Shown piece by piece: positions 33,461-43,966 of a stretch of DNA of 64,000 nucleotides. The notes below the pieces were generated by a model. That model was not told where the DNA came from and made no database searches. It saw nothing but the letters and a program-made list of their open reading frames with translations. Where the stretch lies: the NCBI GenBank assembly GCA_963742405.1, contig CAVUMB010000007.1, forward strand, positions 1 through 64,000, written 5' to 3'. Positions within the stretch are counted from its first letter, which is position 1. Each line of letters starts with the position of its first letter. The stretch is from JAGVSR01 sp963742405. GTDB lineage: Bacteria > Pseudomonadota > Alphaproteobacteria > Rhizobiales > Hyphomicrobiaceae. Position numbers and translations under genes: made by a program.

Positions 33461-35686
33461 ATGATGCGCCAATACGAACTCGTCGAGCGGGTTCAAAAGT
33501 ACGATCCGAAAGCGAATGAAGCGCTGCTTAACCGCGCCTATGTCTACGCCATGAAGGCGCACGGCAATCAAAAGCGCGCGTCGGGCGATCCCTACTTCTC
33601 CCACCCCCTCGAAGTTGCCGCGATCCTGACCGACCTCAAGCTCGATGACGCGACGGTCGCGACCGCTCTGCTGCACGACGTCATCGAGGATACCGACGCA
33701 ACGCGTCGGAAATCGACCAGCTGTTCGGTCCAGAAATCGGCGCCCTCGTCGACGGGCTGACGAAAATCAAGCGCCTCGATCTGGTCTCCAAGCAGACGGA
33801 GCAAGCTGAAAACTTCCGCAAGCTCTTGATCGCGATCTCGACCGACATTCGCGTTCTTCTCGTCAAGCTCGCCGACCGTCTGCACAACATGCGCACGCTG
33901 GAGCATATGAAGCCCGGCAGTCGCCAGCGCATTTCGGAAGAAACACTCGATATCTACGCACCGCTCGCCGGCCGCATGGGCATGCAGGCCATGCGTGACG
34001 AGTTGGAAGATCATGCCTTTCGTTGGCTGCATCCCGATGCCTACACGGCAGTGACGGACAAACTCGCGGATCTGCGCTCCAAGAACGAAGGCCTCGTCGA
34101 CGAAATCGCGACGGCGCTGAAATCAAAGCTCGCCGAAGATGGGATCGATGCCCAAGTATCGGGACGCGAAAAGAAGCCCTATTCGATCTGGGGCAAGATG
34201 AACGAACAAGCAGATATCGCTGGAGCAGTTGTCGGACATCTATGCGTTTCGCGTCATCAGTAAGGATATCGCCGACTGCTATCGTGTTCTTGGCGTCGCG
34301 CATACGACGTGGCGGGCCGTGCCGGGGCGCTTCAAAGACTACATTTCGACGCCCAAGCAGAACAACTATCAATCGATCCACACGACCGTTGTCGGCCCGC
34401 GTCATCAGCGCGTCGAATTGCAGATCCGCACGCAACTGATGCATCAGGTTGCCGAATACGGCGTGGCCGCGCACGCTCTCTACAAGGACATGACAAAGGG
34501 CGCCATTGCTGCCGGCTCGATGACCTCTCTCGACGATAAGGAGCACGGGCCCTACGTCTGGCTGCGCCGCATGGTCGAGACGCTGCTCGAAGGCTCCAAT
34601 CCAGAAGAATTCCTCGAGCACACGAAGCTCGAGCTGTTCCAGGATCAGGTGTTCTGCTTCACGCCGAAGGGTCGGCTCATCGCTTTGCCGCGCGGAGCAA
34701 CGCCACTGGATTTTGCCTACGCGGTGCATACGGATGTCGGTAACGCGGCAGTCGGCGCCTACGTAAATGGCCGCCACGTTCCGATCGACACCCGCTTGCG
34801 CAATGGCGATGAGGTGGAGATCCGCACCTCCAAAGGTCACGTGCCGCCGGCCGCCTGGGAGAGCCTGTGCGTGACCGGCCGAGCGCAGAGCGCTATTCGC
34901 CGTTCGGCCCGCGAAGCCGTGCGCCGGCAGTATGTTGAACTCGGCCGCCGGCTGGCGACGGCAGCGTTCGACGCCGCGCATTTGACCTACAGCGACGAAG
35001 CCGTCAAACGCGTCTTGTCCAAGTTTACGTACAAGTCAATTGACGAACTGCTCGCGGCCGTGGCGCGCGGCGATCTTCCGGCGGCCGATGTCCTGAAAGC
35101 CGTCGCACCCGAGTCGATCCAGGCCGCGGCAACCCAGAGCGTCCTCGAAAATCCATTGCGTGGGTGGCTCGATCTGACCAAGGTTTCGGGATTGCGGGTT
35201 CGCGCCTCCGCACCTGCCGGAACGGGTCCAGCGCAACTCTCGTCGGCCATAGCCTTGAAGGGGCTGAAGGACGATGTGCCTGTGATCTTCGAGGAAGGTG
35301 GGGCAGTGCCCGGCGACCGCATTGTGGGCGTGCTGGAACCCGGCGCCGGCATTCGCATATTCCAGATCAGTTCGCCGCGCCTGCAGGCCTATGAGCACCA
35401 GCGCTGGATCGACATGTCGTGGGATATCGATCCCGGCAAGCAGGAGCGCTTTCCCGCCCGCCTCAGCGTGACGGCGCCGAACCGGCCCGGTTCGCTAGCC
35501 GCAATTGCCGACGTCATCGGCGAAGAGGAAGGCAACATTGACAACCTCAAAATGATCCGCCGCGCGTCCGACTTCACGGAATTGCGTATCGAGGTTGAAG
35601 TGTATGACGTGGCCCACTTGAACCGTATCATCGCCGGCTTGCGCCAGAAGGACATTGTCTCGGCTGTGGAGCGCGTCTTTGAATGA
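33461..35686 (+). CDS. rsh: Bifunctional (p)ppGpp synthetase/hydrolase, two frame breaks
   Basis: About 740 residues, the single long RelA/SpoT homologue of alphaproteobacteria, controlling the stringent response. The HD hydrolase domain has HPLEVAAIL and LLHDVIEDT, then LVKLADRLHNMRTL. The synthetase domain has DIYAFRVI and RFKDYISTPKQNNYQSIHT. The TGS domain begins VFCFTPKGRLIALPRGAT, and a C-terminal ACT domain ends the protein (APNRPGSLAAIADVIG). The frame breaks near 33703 (after the HD motif) and 34210 (before DIYAF), each with near-perfect continuation. Because this gene is normally needed, the breaks are probably sequencing indels. It is followed 35 bp later by pdxJ. Confidence 0.9.
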
Positions 35687-35720
35687 GTGTCCACCCCCGG
35701 CCGCAAACAGAGAACCGACT

Positions 35721-36512
35721 ATGAGCAGCGCCCCAACGAGCCCGCCATTTCTGCGTCTTGGCGTCAACATCGATCACGTGGCGACGATCCGCAATGCGCG
35801 TGGCGGCCGCCATCCCGACCCGCTGCGCGCCGCGCACCTTGCCGTGGAGGCCGGCGCGGACGGAATCACCGCGCACCTGCGCGAAGACCGCCGCCATATT
35901 TCCGACCGCGACATCGCGCGTCTCAAATCCGAATTGACCCGGCCGCTCAATCTGGAGATGGCGGCGACCGATGAAATGCTGGCGATCGCGCTGCGCCATG
36001 TTCCCAACGCCTGTTGCCTCGTCCCCGAGCGGCGGGAAGAGCGCACCACCGAAGGCGGTCTTGATGTGGTGCGCGGTGGCGAGCAGTTGCAGAAAATCGT
36101 TCACAGCTTGCGCAGCGCCGGCATCCGCGTTTCGCTGTTCATTGAAGCCGATCCGCGATCCATCGAAGCTTCGGCCGCCGTTGGTGCGGACATTGTCGAA
36201 TTGCACACCGGCCAATATTGCGAACGCGCGCTCGAAGATGATGCCAAGGGGATCGCCAAAGAGGTCGAGCGTCTGCGCCACGCCGCGTCACTTGCCAGCG
36301 ACGCGGGCCTCGAAGTACACGCCGGCCATGGCCTGACCTACAATACGGTCGCAGCCGTCGCCCGCATGCCCCAGATCGTCGAACTCAACATCGGCCATTT
36401 TCTGATTGGCGAGGCGATCTTTGTCGGATTGCATTCAGCTATCCGCCATATGCGCACGCTTATGGATCAGGCCCGCGCTGAAGCGAAACGGTCGTCCATG
36501 GCCGCGCAATGA
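35721..36512 (+). CDS. pdxJ: Pyridoxine 5'-phosphate synthase
   Basis: 263 residues. It condenses 1-deoxy-xylulose 5-phosphate with 3-amino-2-oxopropyl phosphate in the DXP-dependent vitamin B6 pathway (cytoplasmic octamer). Seen are LGVNIDHVATIRNARGG with the catalytic His, ITAHLREDRRHI, EMAATDEM with Glu, CLVPERREERTTEGGLD and EVHAGHGLTY with the late active-site His. Start ATG 35721 begins MSSAP; the frame is open upstream into the end of rsh. It overlaps acpS by four bases, as in the common pdxJ-acpS pair. Confidence 0.95.
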   Translation: MSSAPTSPPFLRLGVNIDHVATIRNARGGRHPDPLRAAHLAVEAGADGITAHLREDRRHISDRDIARLKSELTRPLNLEMAATDEMLAIALRHVPNACCLVPERREERTTEGGLDVVRGGEQLQKIVHSLRSAGIRVSLFIEADPRSIEASAAVGADIVELHTGQYCERALEDDAKGIAKEVERLRHAASLASDAGLEVHAGHGLTYNTVAAVARMPQIVELNIGHFLIGEAIFVGLHSAIRHMRTLMDQARAEAKRSSMAAQ

Positions 36513-36926
36513 TCATCGGCATCGGCAACGATATCATCGACATTCGGCGCATCGAGGCGACCTTGACCCGCTTCGGCGATCGGTTCATCGCCCGCATCTA
36601 TACCGACATCGAGCGGGCCCGGTCCGAGCGGCGCGCCGAACGGGCGGCCTCCTATGCCAAGCGCTTCGCTGCCAAGGAAGCGTGTGCCAAGGCGCTCGGC
36701 ACGGGCTTGCGTCGCGGCGTCTACTGGCGCGACATGGGTGTCGTCAACTTGCCCACCGGCCGTCCCACGCTCCGGTTAACGGGCGGAGCGGCCGCCCATC
36801 TCGCCAGCCTCACACCGGACGGTTGCCAGGCAAAGATAGATTTGACCATCACAGACGATTATCCGCTGGCGGAAGCCTTTGTAATCATTTCTTGTCTACC
36901 CAACGAAGGCGGAGCTGAGGGGCTGA
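36509..36926 (+). CDS. acpS: Holo-[acyl-carrier-protein] synthase
   Basis: About 135-139 residues expected. It transfers 4'-phosphopantetheine from CoA to ACP. MIIGIGNDIIDIRRIEATL carries the Mg2+-binding Asp, and RFAAKEACAKALGTG the second acidic residue and Lys. GRPTLRLTGGA and LTITDDYPLAEAFVII complete the fold. No stop occurs in frame after the domain ends near 36900: the literal frame runs on to 37348 across the lepB start. TGA codons in the other frames at 36916 and 36924 suggest an indel near 36905 removed the true stop; the end given is an estimate. Confidence 0.85.
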
Positions 36927-37046
36927 CCGTCGAGGAACAGCCTGGGTCAGAGAGCCGTTTGCGCGGCTTCTTGCGAACCGGTATAGCGGGCCCTGGCATA
37001 GACGTCCGCCGGGCAAGATCGAACGGCGGGCGGCACGGGAGAGATC

Positions 37047-37818
37047 ATGGCGTCCAATTCGAACGCGCGGTCGTCGCGCTATTACGGCATGCAGGACACA
37101 TTTGTCGTCGTCTTGCAGGCCCTCGCGATCGCACTCTTCGTGCGCGTATTCTTCTTTCAGCCTTTCAATATTCCATCCGGTTCGATGAAGGAGACGCTGC
37201 TCGTCGGCGACTACCTCTTCGTCTCCAAGTTGTCTTACGGCTACAGCCGTTTCTCTTTTCCCTTCTCGCCAGACATTTTCTCCGGCCGCATCTTTGCAGC
37301 CGAACCCAAGCGTGGCGATGTCGTCGTCTTCAAGCTCCCGCGCGATAATTCGACCGACTATATCAAGCGCGTCATCGGTCTGCCCGGCGACGAGATCGAA
37401 GTCCGTGGCGGCCAGCTGATCATCAACGGCACGGCGGTGCCCAAGGTAGCCAAGGGCTCGTTCACAACCGTCGATGAAGACGGCCAGCCAATCGAGATCC
37501 CCTCCTTCATTGAAACACTGCCGAATGGCGTCAGCTACACCGTGCTGGACGCGCAGGAGAACGGACCTTTCGATAACGTCGGTATCGTATAAGGTTCCCG
37601 AGGGTCACTTCTTCATGATGGGTGATAACCGGGATAACTCCACCGACAGCCGCGCCCAGCGTGCCGTCGGCTACGTCCCGTTTGAAAATCTCGTCGGGCG
37701 TGCCGAAATCATTTTCTTTTCCGCCGCCGTCGATGAGCCGAATGCGCTGCGCTGGACGAGCCCCTGGACCTGGCCGTTCGACATTCGCTGGCACCGGTTC
37801 TTCCATCTCGTGCGCTAA
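37047..37818 (+). CDS. lepB: Signal peptidase I, one frame break
   Basis: About 256 residues, inner-membrane serine protease that removes signal peptides. A single N-terminal membrane helix (VVLQALAIALFVRVFFF) is followed by box B IPSGSMKETL with the nucleophile Ser and box C GDYLFVSKLSYG. Box D DYIKRVIGLPGD has the general-base Lys, and box E GDNRDNSTDSR lies after the frame change near 37587. The change falls at GGTATCGTATAAGG, where one or two bases appear to be missing and create a false TAA. The normal C-terminus is FHLVR. It lies between acpS and rnc in the conserved order. Confidence 0.92.
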
Positions 37819-37828
37819 CGGAGCCCTG

Positions 37829-38543
37829 GTGTTCAAGGCCCGCAAATACAAGGATCTCGAGCTAGAAGCTCGGCTACAAGTTCAAGAAGGAGCAGAGCCT
37901 GGAGTGTGCTTTGACGCACGCCAGCGTTCGCGGCGGCAAGACAACGCGCGCCGACAACGAGCGCCTCGAATTTGTCGGCGACCGTGTGCTCGGCCTATCG
38001 ATCGCGGGGTTTCTCAACGCCACGTTCCCCACCGCCAAAGAAGGGGAGTTGGCCCGCCGGTATAACAGCCTCGTTCGCGGAGAGACCTGTGCCCGTATCG
38101 GCCGCGACCTCGATCTGGGCCCCCGCCTCATCCTCTCGGAAGCCGAAGCATTCAGTGGCGGCCGCGACAAGGACACCATTCTGGCCGATGCGGTCGAAGC
38201 CGTCTTGGGCGCGATCTTCGTCGAAGCCGGGTTCGATGTAGCGCGCGATGTCGTGTTAAAACTCTGGGCGCCGCTTCTCACCGAACAACGTCCGCAGATG
38301 GCCGCTGCCGATCCGAAAACTGCGTTACAGGAATGGGCCCAGGGACGCGGCTTGGCGCTGCCGCTATACACTGTGGTCGCGCGCGTCGGCCCTGATCACG
38401 CGCCGATGTTTACGGCCGAAGTCAGGATCAGGTCGCTCGATCCGGCACGCGGCGAAGGCGCATCGAAACGGCTGGCTGAACAGGCGGCCGCGGCAAGTCT
38501 GTTGGCGCGCGAGGGCGTGATGGATCGGAGCAGCAATGTCTGA
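37829..38543 (+). CDS. rnc: Ribonuclease III, one frame break near the start
   Basis: About 238 residues. It cleaves double-stranded RNA, including rRNA precursors. The RIIID signature is ERLEFVGDRVLGL, with the further Mg2+ ligands in DAVEAVLGAIFVEAGFD. A dsRBD follows (DPKTALQEWAQGRGLALPLY, later KRLAEQAAAASLL). The N-terminal sequence GYKFKKEQSLECALTHAS comes in frame from about 37872. The initial residues (FKARKYKDLELEARL, from GTG 37829) are in another frame, so one base or two are lost near 37871. The 3' end overlaps era by eight bases, as in E. coli-like rnc-era. Confidence 0.9.
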
Positions 38544-39570
38544 CAACGAGCAAAGCGCGATAAGCGGCGCGGACGGACCACCGACCCGCTGCGGCTTCGT
38601 CGCAGTGATCGGCGCGCCGAACGCGGGCAAGTCGACGCTCGTCAATCAGATGGTCGGCGCCAAAGTTTCGATCGTTTCGCACAAAGTGCAGACGACCCGC
38701 GTTCCGGTGCGCGGCATCGCCATCGAGGCAACGAGCCAGATTGTTTTTATCGACACGCCGGGCATCTTCCGGCCCAAGCGCCGACTTGACCGCGCGATGG
38801 TCGAAGCCGCCTGGGGCGGAGCACATGATGCGGATATCGTCGCGCTCATCGTCGATGCGGCCAAGAACATTGAGGAAGACCTGGAGCGCATTCTCGACAA
38901 ACTCGCCGGTGCTCCTCATTCAAAGATCCTGATCCTCAACAAAGTGGACCGCGTCAGCGACAAAGATCGCCTTTTACCGTTGATCGCCAAGCTTTCCGAA
39001 CGGCAAACTTTCGATCGCGTCTTTCTCATTTCGGCTTTAGACGGCAATGGCGTCGCCGATCTAAAGAAATACCTGGCCGACCGTATGCCGCTCGGGCCCT
39101 GGCATTACCCCGAAGACGAAATTTCGGACGCGCCGTTGCGTCTGCTCGCCGCCGAATTGACCCGCGAGAGAATCTACAAATATCTGCACGAAGAACTGCC
39201 CTACGCGGCGACCGTCGAGACGACCGATTGGAAGACCTTCAAGAACGGCTCGGTGCGCATCGAGCAGACGATCTATGTCGAGCGCGATAGCCAGAAAGCG
39301 ATTGTGCTCGGCAAGGGCGGTCAGACGGTCAAGAAGATCTCCAGCGAGAGCCGCAACGAATTGGCCAAGATCATCGAGCACGACGTACACCTGTTTCTCT
39401 TCGTCAAGGTGCGTGAGAATTGGGGCAGCGACCCTGAGCGCTACCGCGAAATGGGCCTCGATTTTCCCGAAGGACTGAGGCTCCTCTCCGCCGGGTTTGG
39501 CGCCGTGCCGTTGCCGCCGGATAAGGCTCACCTATGGAATGGTCGGACGAAGCAATTGTTCTCAGCGTGA
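38536..39570 (+). CDS. era: GTPase Era, literal C-terminus extended
   Basis: It binds 16S rRNA near its 3' end and assists 30S maturation. G1 GAPNAGKST, G2 in VQTTRVPV, G3 DTPG, G4 NKVD and G5 SAL are followed by the KH domain (LGKGGQTVKKISSESR). Family members normally end soon after YREMGLDFP. Here the frame carries on about 33 residues, overlapping recO by 37 bases. A TGA one base out of frame (GGACTGAGG, near 39475) suggests an indel hid the true stop. Function should be unaffected. Confidence 0.92.
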   Translation: MSDNEQSAISGADGPPTRCGFVAVIGAPNAGKSTLVNQMVGAKVSIVSHKVQTTRVPVRGIAIEATSQIVFIDTPGIFRPKRRLDRAMVEAAWGGAHDADIVALIVDAAKNIEEDLERILDKLAGAPHSKILILNKVDRVSDKDRLLPLIAKLSERQTFDRVFLISALDGNGVADLKKYLADRMPLGPWHYPEDEISDAPLRLLAAELTRERIYKYLHEELPYAATVETTDWKTFKNGSVRIEQTIYVERDSQKAIVLGKGGQTVKKISSESRNELAKIIEHDVHLFLFVKVRENWGSDPERYREMGLDFPEGLRLLSAGFGAVPLPPDKAHLWNGRTKQLFSA

Positions 39571-40253
39571 AGTCGCACGGCGAAACAGCCGCTGTCGTCG
39601 ACCTCTTCACGCGCTCGCACGGCCGCCATTCCGGCCTCGTCCACGGCGGGCGTTCGCGCAAGGCGCGGCCAACGCTGCAGATGGGCAATCACGTCGACGC
39701 CATGTGGAAAGCCCGGCTCGCCGAACACCTCGGCCACATGTCGGTCGAACTGCGACGCGGCTATGCCGCCTCCGCGATGGATGATCCCGCAGCACTCGCC
39801 GGCCTCACCTCGATGTGCGCGCTCGCCCGTCTGCTGCCCGAACGCGACCCCCATCCCGCGCTTTACGAGGTAACGCTCTTCGTCCTGGGCTTTCTCGACG
39901 ACCCTACCGTCTGGCCGGCCTTGATGGTACGCTGGGAACTGTCGCTCTTGCAGGAATTGGGTTTTGGGCTGGATTTGAGCGCTTGCGCCGCGACAGGCGT
40001 CAACGATCAGTTGATTTACGTTTCGCCGAAATCGGGCCGCGCGGTGTCGGAGTCGGCGGGCGAACCGTATAAAGACCGCATGCTGGCCCTGCCGCGCTTT
40101 CTCACATCCGCCCGCGACCGCCACGCGACCCGCGACGACGTTGCCGCCGGCTTTGCACTGACCGGCTTCTTCCTCGAGCAGCGCGTGTTGGGCCCGAAGG
40201 GCGAGGGACTGCCCGAATTCCGCGCCCGCATTCTCACCCACATTGACCGGTGA
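39534..40253 (+). CDS. recO: DNA repair protein RecO
   Basis: 239 residues. RecO anneals single strands and helps RecR load RecA in the RecFOR pathway. The N-terminal OB fold (MEWSDEAIVLSVKSHGETAAVVDLFTR, with GLVHGGRSRK) is followed by the helical domain (PALYEVTLFVLGFL, RWELSLLQELGFGLDLSACA). The C-terminus LGPKGEGLPEFRARIL is typical of alphaproteobacteria. The cysteine zinc site of other RecO proteins is reduced here, as in many relatives. It follows era in the conserved order and ends convergent with the CAP-domain gene. Confidence 0.93.
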   Translation: MEWSDEAIVLSVKSHGETAAVVDLFTRSHGRHSGLVHGGRSRKARPTLQMGNHVDAMWKARLAEHLGHMSVELRRGYAASAMDDPAALAGLTSMCALARLLPERDPHPALYEVTLFVLGFLDDPTVWPALMVRWELSLLQELGFGLDLSACAATGVNDQLIYVSPKSGRAVSESAGEPYKDRMLALPRFLTSARDRHATRDDVAAGFALTGFFLEQRVLGPKGEGLPEFRARILTHIDR

Positions 40254-40260
40254 TGCTGGC

Positions 40261-40951
40261 TCAATCCAGCGTCGCGCGCTTTGACAATTCGACCTTGATC
40301 CCGCTCTTCGCATCGCCTTTCAGCGTGTAGATCGTCTGGTCGCTCGCTTCGAAACGCGCGCTAACCGGCTTGGCGCCTGCCTTGACGAAATCGAGGGCGC
40401 TGGGCACGCAGGCGGTATGCGTCACGCTCATTCTTGGGCTGATGTCGTGCGGTTCGCCGCTGAACACGTAGCTGACGGGAACGCCCGCAGAATTGGCGAT
40501 CTGAAACGTGTACTTCGCCGACTGCGGCCGGCCGAAAACCTGGACAGTGATGTACTTCGGATTTTTGTCCGGAGCCTGCACAACTCCGACACCGATCTCG
40601 GTGTAGTTGGGCCCGAGCATGTTCTCCTTGTGTGCGGGCGAGTTGATCCAACCTTCCACGGTCTGTCGGGCAAGCGCGCGCGTTTCAAACCCGCTGCTGT
40701 CCAGATTCAACGCCAGGTTTTCCCCAATCGAGCACCATTGGTAACCCGATGACGTCGCCCGATCACCGACGTCGCGATTGTCGGCGGTGTGCGAGAACGC
40801 CCCCGACTTGGCCAGATACAACGCATACGCCCGCGCGGTCCGGGTCAGCGCCGGGCTGGCCCTGACCTCGCCCGAGCCGGTTCTGCGTACGATAGGCGTT
40901 GGTCATTTCGATTACGGCCGTTTCGACGGCCGGAACATCGGGCAGCGGCAT
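40261..40951 (-). CDS. CAP domain (SCP/PR-1-like) protein, one frame break, start uncertain
   Basis: The first ~150 residues form a CAP domain: VIEMTNAYRTQNRLG, then GAFSHTADNRDVGDRATSSGY, WCSIGENLAL, VEGWINSPAHKENML and YTEIGVGVV. The His and Glu pairs of CAP proteins are present. The C-terminal ~70 residues are a beta-rich extra domain without a name I know. The frame changes near 40870. I use ATG 40951 (MPLPDVPAVE). No signal peptide is visible in either frame upstream, although CAP proteins are usually exported, so the true N-terminus may be hidden by another indel before 41000. Convergent with recO, divergent from parC. Confidence 0.68.
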
Positions 40952-41093
40952 GGGCTGAACTCTCGTCGGTTGTGGGCCGGAGGGTACAAGAACTCGAAAA
41001 ACTTGGCAAAAATCGGTAGCAGAGGGGTTCAAGATCTGGGGATGTGGCTGCCCGGCACTTGAGGGCCGAGGCTGTGTCCAGTAACCACGCCCC

Positions 41094-43348
41094 ATGACCA
41101 AGCAATCGATTCCGCCCACCGGCGAAGGCCCCATCGAGCCCGTCAATCTGAAGGACGCGCTCGAGGAACGCTACCTGGCCTATGCGCTTGTCCACGATCA
41201 TGCACCGGGCACTGCCCGACGTCCGCGACGGCCTCAAGCCGGTGCATCGGCGCATTCTTTATGCCATGCGCCAACTGGGCCTCGATCCAGAGGGCGGCTA
41301 TCGCAAGTGTGCCAAGATCGTCGGCGAGACGATGGGTAACTACCATCCGCACGGCAACCAGGCGATCTACGACGCGCTGGCCCGCCTCGCACAGGATTTC
41401 GCCGTTCGCTATCCGCTCGTTGACGGTCAGGGCAACTTCGGCAACATCGATGGCGATAACCCCGCCGCCGACCGGTACACGGAAGCCCGCCTGACCACAG
41501 TGGCCGCCGAACTTCTCGATGGGATCGACGAAGACACGGTCGAGTTTCGGCCGAACTACGACGGGCGTGAACAGGAACCCTCCGTTCTCCCTGCTGCATT
41601 CCCAAATCTACTCGCCAACGGTTCCGCCGGCATCGCGGTCGGCATGGCCACCAACATTCCCCCACACAACGTCGATGAACTGTGTGCGGCGCTCCTTCAT
41701 CTGATCAAGCACCCGAACGCCACGATGGAAAAACTCGTCGAGTTCGTGCCCGGTCCCGATTTCCCGACCGGCGGCGTGATCGTCGAGCCGCGGGCTGAAA
41801 TTCTTGAAGCCTATCGGACCGGTCGCGGCGGCTTTCGCCTGCGGGCAAAGTGGGACAAGGAAGAGACCAGCCGCGGCGGCTATCAGATCGTTGTAACGGA
41901 AATTCCCTATCAGGTGCAGAAGGCCAAGCTCGTCGAGAAAATCGCCGAGCTGATGACGGAAAAGAAGCTGCCGCTGCTCGGCGATGTCCGCGACGAAAGC
42001 GCCGAGGAAGTCCGCCTCATCCTCGAACCGAAAACGCGCACCATCGATCCGATGCTGCTGATGGAAAGCATGTTTCGCGCCACGGAACTCGAAATCCGCT
42101 TCGGCCTCAACATGAACGTCCTCTCAGGCGGCCAAATCCCCAACGTGCTCAGCCTCAAGGATGTCCTACAGCAATGGCTTGAGCATCGCGTCGACGTTTT
42201 GGTCCGCCGCTCGCAGTATCGTCTCAAGAAAATCGAACACCGCCTTGAGGTGCTCGATGGCTACCTGATCGCGTTCCTCAATATTGATGAGGTCATCCGC
42301 ATCGTCCGCTTCGAGGACGAGCCGAAGCAGGCATTGATCGCACGCTTCAAATTGACGGACGTCCAGGCGGAAGCAATCCTCAACCTGCGCCTGAAGAGCT
42401 TGTCGCGAACTCGAGGAAGTCGAGATCAAGGCGGAGCACGACAAGCTGTCGAAGGAAAAGCGCCAGCTGCAGCAGCTCCTCAAATCGGACGATTTGCAGT
42501 GGGAGCGCATTGCGGAAGAAGTCAAATCCACCCGTGATCGCTACTCCAAAAAAACCGAGCTGGGCCGCCGCCGATCGTCCTTCGCGGATGCTCCGGAAGT
42601 AACCGTCGATCTCGACGAAGCACTGGCCGAGAAAGAACCGATCACAGTTATCCTGTCCGAAAAGGGTTGGATCCGCGCCATGCGCGGCCATCAGGATGAT
42701 TTGTCGAAACTCGAGTTCAAGCAGGGTGATGCCTTGAAGCAGGCCGTCCAGGCAATGACGACCGATAAGCTCATTCTCTTTGCAACGAATGGCCGCTTCT
42801 TTACGCTCGATGCGAACGTGCTTCCCGGTGGACGGGGCCATGGTGAGCCGGTGCGGCTCATGGTGGATCTTGAAGAGAACCACGACTTCGTGGAGTTCTT
42901 CGTCCACGATCCGGCCCGTAAGCTGATCGTTGCTTCCAGCGGTGGATATGGGTTCATCGTCCCCGAAGACGAAGTTGTGGCCTCGACCCGCAAGGGCAAG
43001 CAGATTCTCAACGTTGCCGACGACGAAGAGGCCGCCGTTGTCGTGCCCGCCGACGGCGATATGGTCGCCATCATCGGCGAGAACCGCAAAATGCTCGTCT
43101 TCAAGCTGGAGGACGTGAATGAAATGACGCGCGGCAAGGGTACGATCTTGCAACGCTTCAAGGATGGCGGACTGTCCGACATCCGCGTGTTCAACAAAAA
43201 GGACGGACTAACCTGGCTCGATAGCGCCGGCCGGACCTTCACACTTCCGTGGAGTGAACTGAAGGAGTGGGTCGGCGAGCGGGCCCAGGCTGGCCACGTT
43301 GTACCCAAGGGCTTCCCTCGGTCCAACAAGTTCGGCCCGTCCTTCTAA
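41094..43348 (+). CDS. parC: DNA topoisomerase IV subunit A, two frame breaks
   Basis: About 750 residues. It relaxes and decatenates chromosomes with ParE. The winged-helix part reads PDVRDGLKPVHRRILYAMRQLGL; the DNA-binding HPHGNQAIYDALARLAQDF precedes the catalytic-Tyr segment (DRYTEARLT). The tower domain and coiled coil follow (VLSLKDVLQQWLEHRVDVLVRRS). The C-terminal beta-propeller repeats read KGWIRAMRGH and GRFFTLDANVLPGGRGHGEPVR. That propeller is in the range of ParC (shorter than GyrA, no GyrA box seen). Frames change near 41195 and 42405. This is an essential gene, so the breaks must be sequencing errors unless a second copy exists. Confidence 0.9.
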
Positions 43349-43429
43349 TCAAACAGCCACCACCCGGAAAGTACGAGCGTTTCCCTCGCAGCCCTTGTCA
43401 TGCCGTCAGGGGCTCGCTACGAAACGGGA

Positions 43430-43961
43430 ATGGGTGTGTTGACGGTTCGCCAAACAGCGACGGGTCGATTAAGGGTCGCGTTAGCCGCGCTGGCCGGGCT
43501 CGTGGCGATTTCAGCAGCAGAGCGCATTGGCGCAGAGCCCGGCAGCCGGTCAGCCGTCTCCCCCGCCGGCAGCCGGCGCCGCACCGGCAGCCTGTGTAAA
43601 AAAAGACTTCGAAACCGTTGTCGATCAGTCGGCCGCGGCTCTACGCGATCTGAACATTCAGAACCGTCCTCGGTTTCAGGAAAAGTTGCGCGCGCTCAAA
43701 GCCAAGAGAGCATGGACCGATGACCAGTTCCTGAAGGAAGCGGTGCCGTATGTTAAAGACGACGAGATCGACGCTTATGACCGCAAGACGAACGAACTCT
43801 TGAACTGGATCGCGTCAATGGGCGATGAGGGTAGCGCTTCCGCCGCGCCCGACTGCAACCTCTACCAAGTCTTGCGCGGCCACATGAGCGAACTCGTTGA
43901 TACGCAAAACGCCAAGTGGACCTATATGTTTCGCAAGATCGACGCCGAACTCGGCCCTTGA
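43430..43961 (+). CDS. Secreted hypothetical protein, one frame break
   Basis: The N-terminus in one frame (MGVLTVRQTATG, then RVALAALAGLVAISA) is a signal peptide. After a frame change near 43520 the text continues ALAQSPAAGQPSPPPA, giving an Ala-x-Ala cleavage site and a Pro/Ala-rich segment. The mature ~120 residues contain two cysteines (AACVKKDFE and PDCNLYQVL), probably one disulfide, and helical sequence (FQEKLRALKAKRAWTDDQF). I know no family. It is convergent with the protein transferase gene, five bases apart. Confidence 0.55.
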
Positions 43962-43966
43962 TGCGT

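Noticed and set aside
33863..34981. Minus-strand open frame (372 codons) opposite rsh
   Set aside because: Shadow of the conserved RelA/SpoT sequence.
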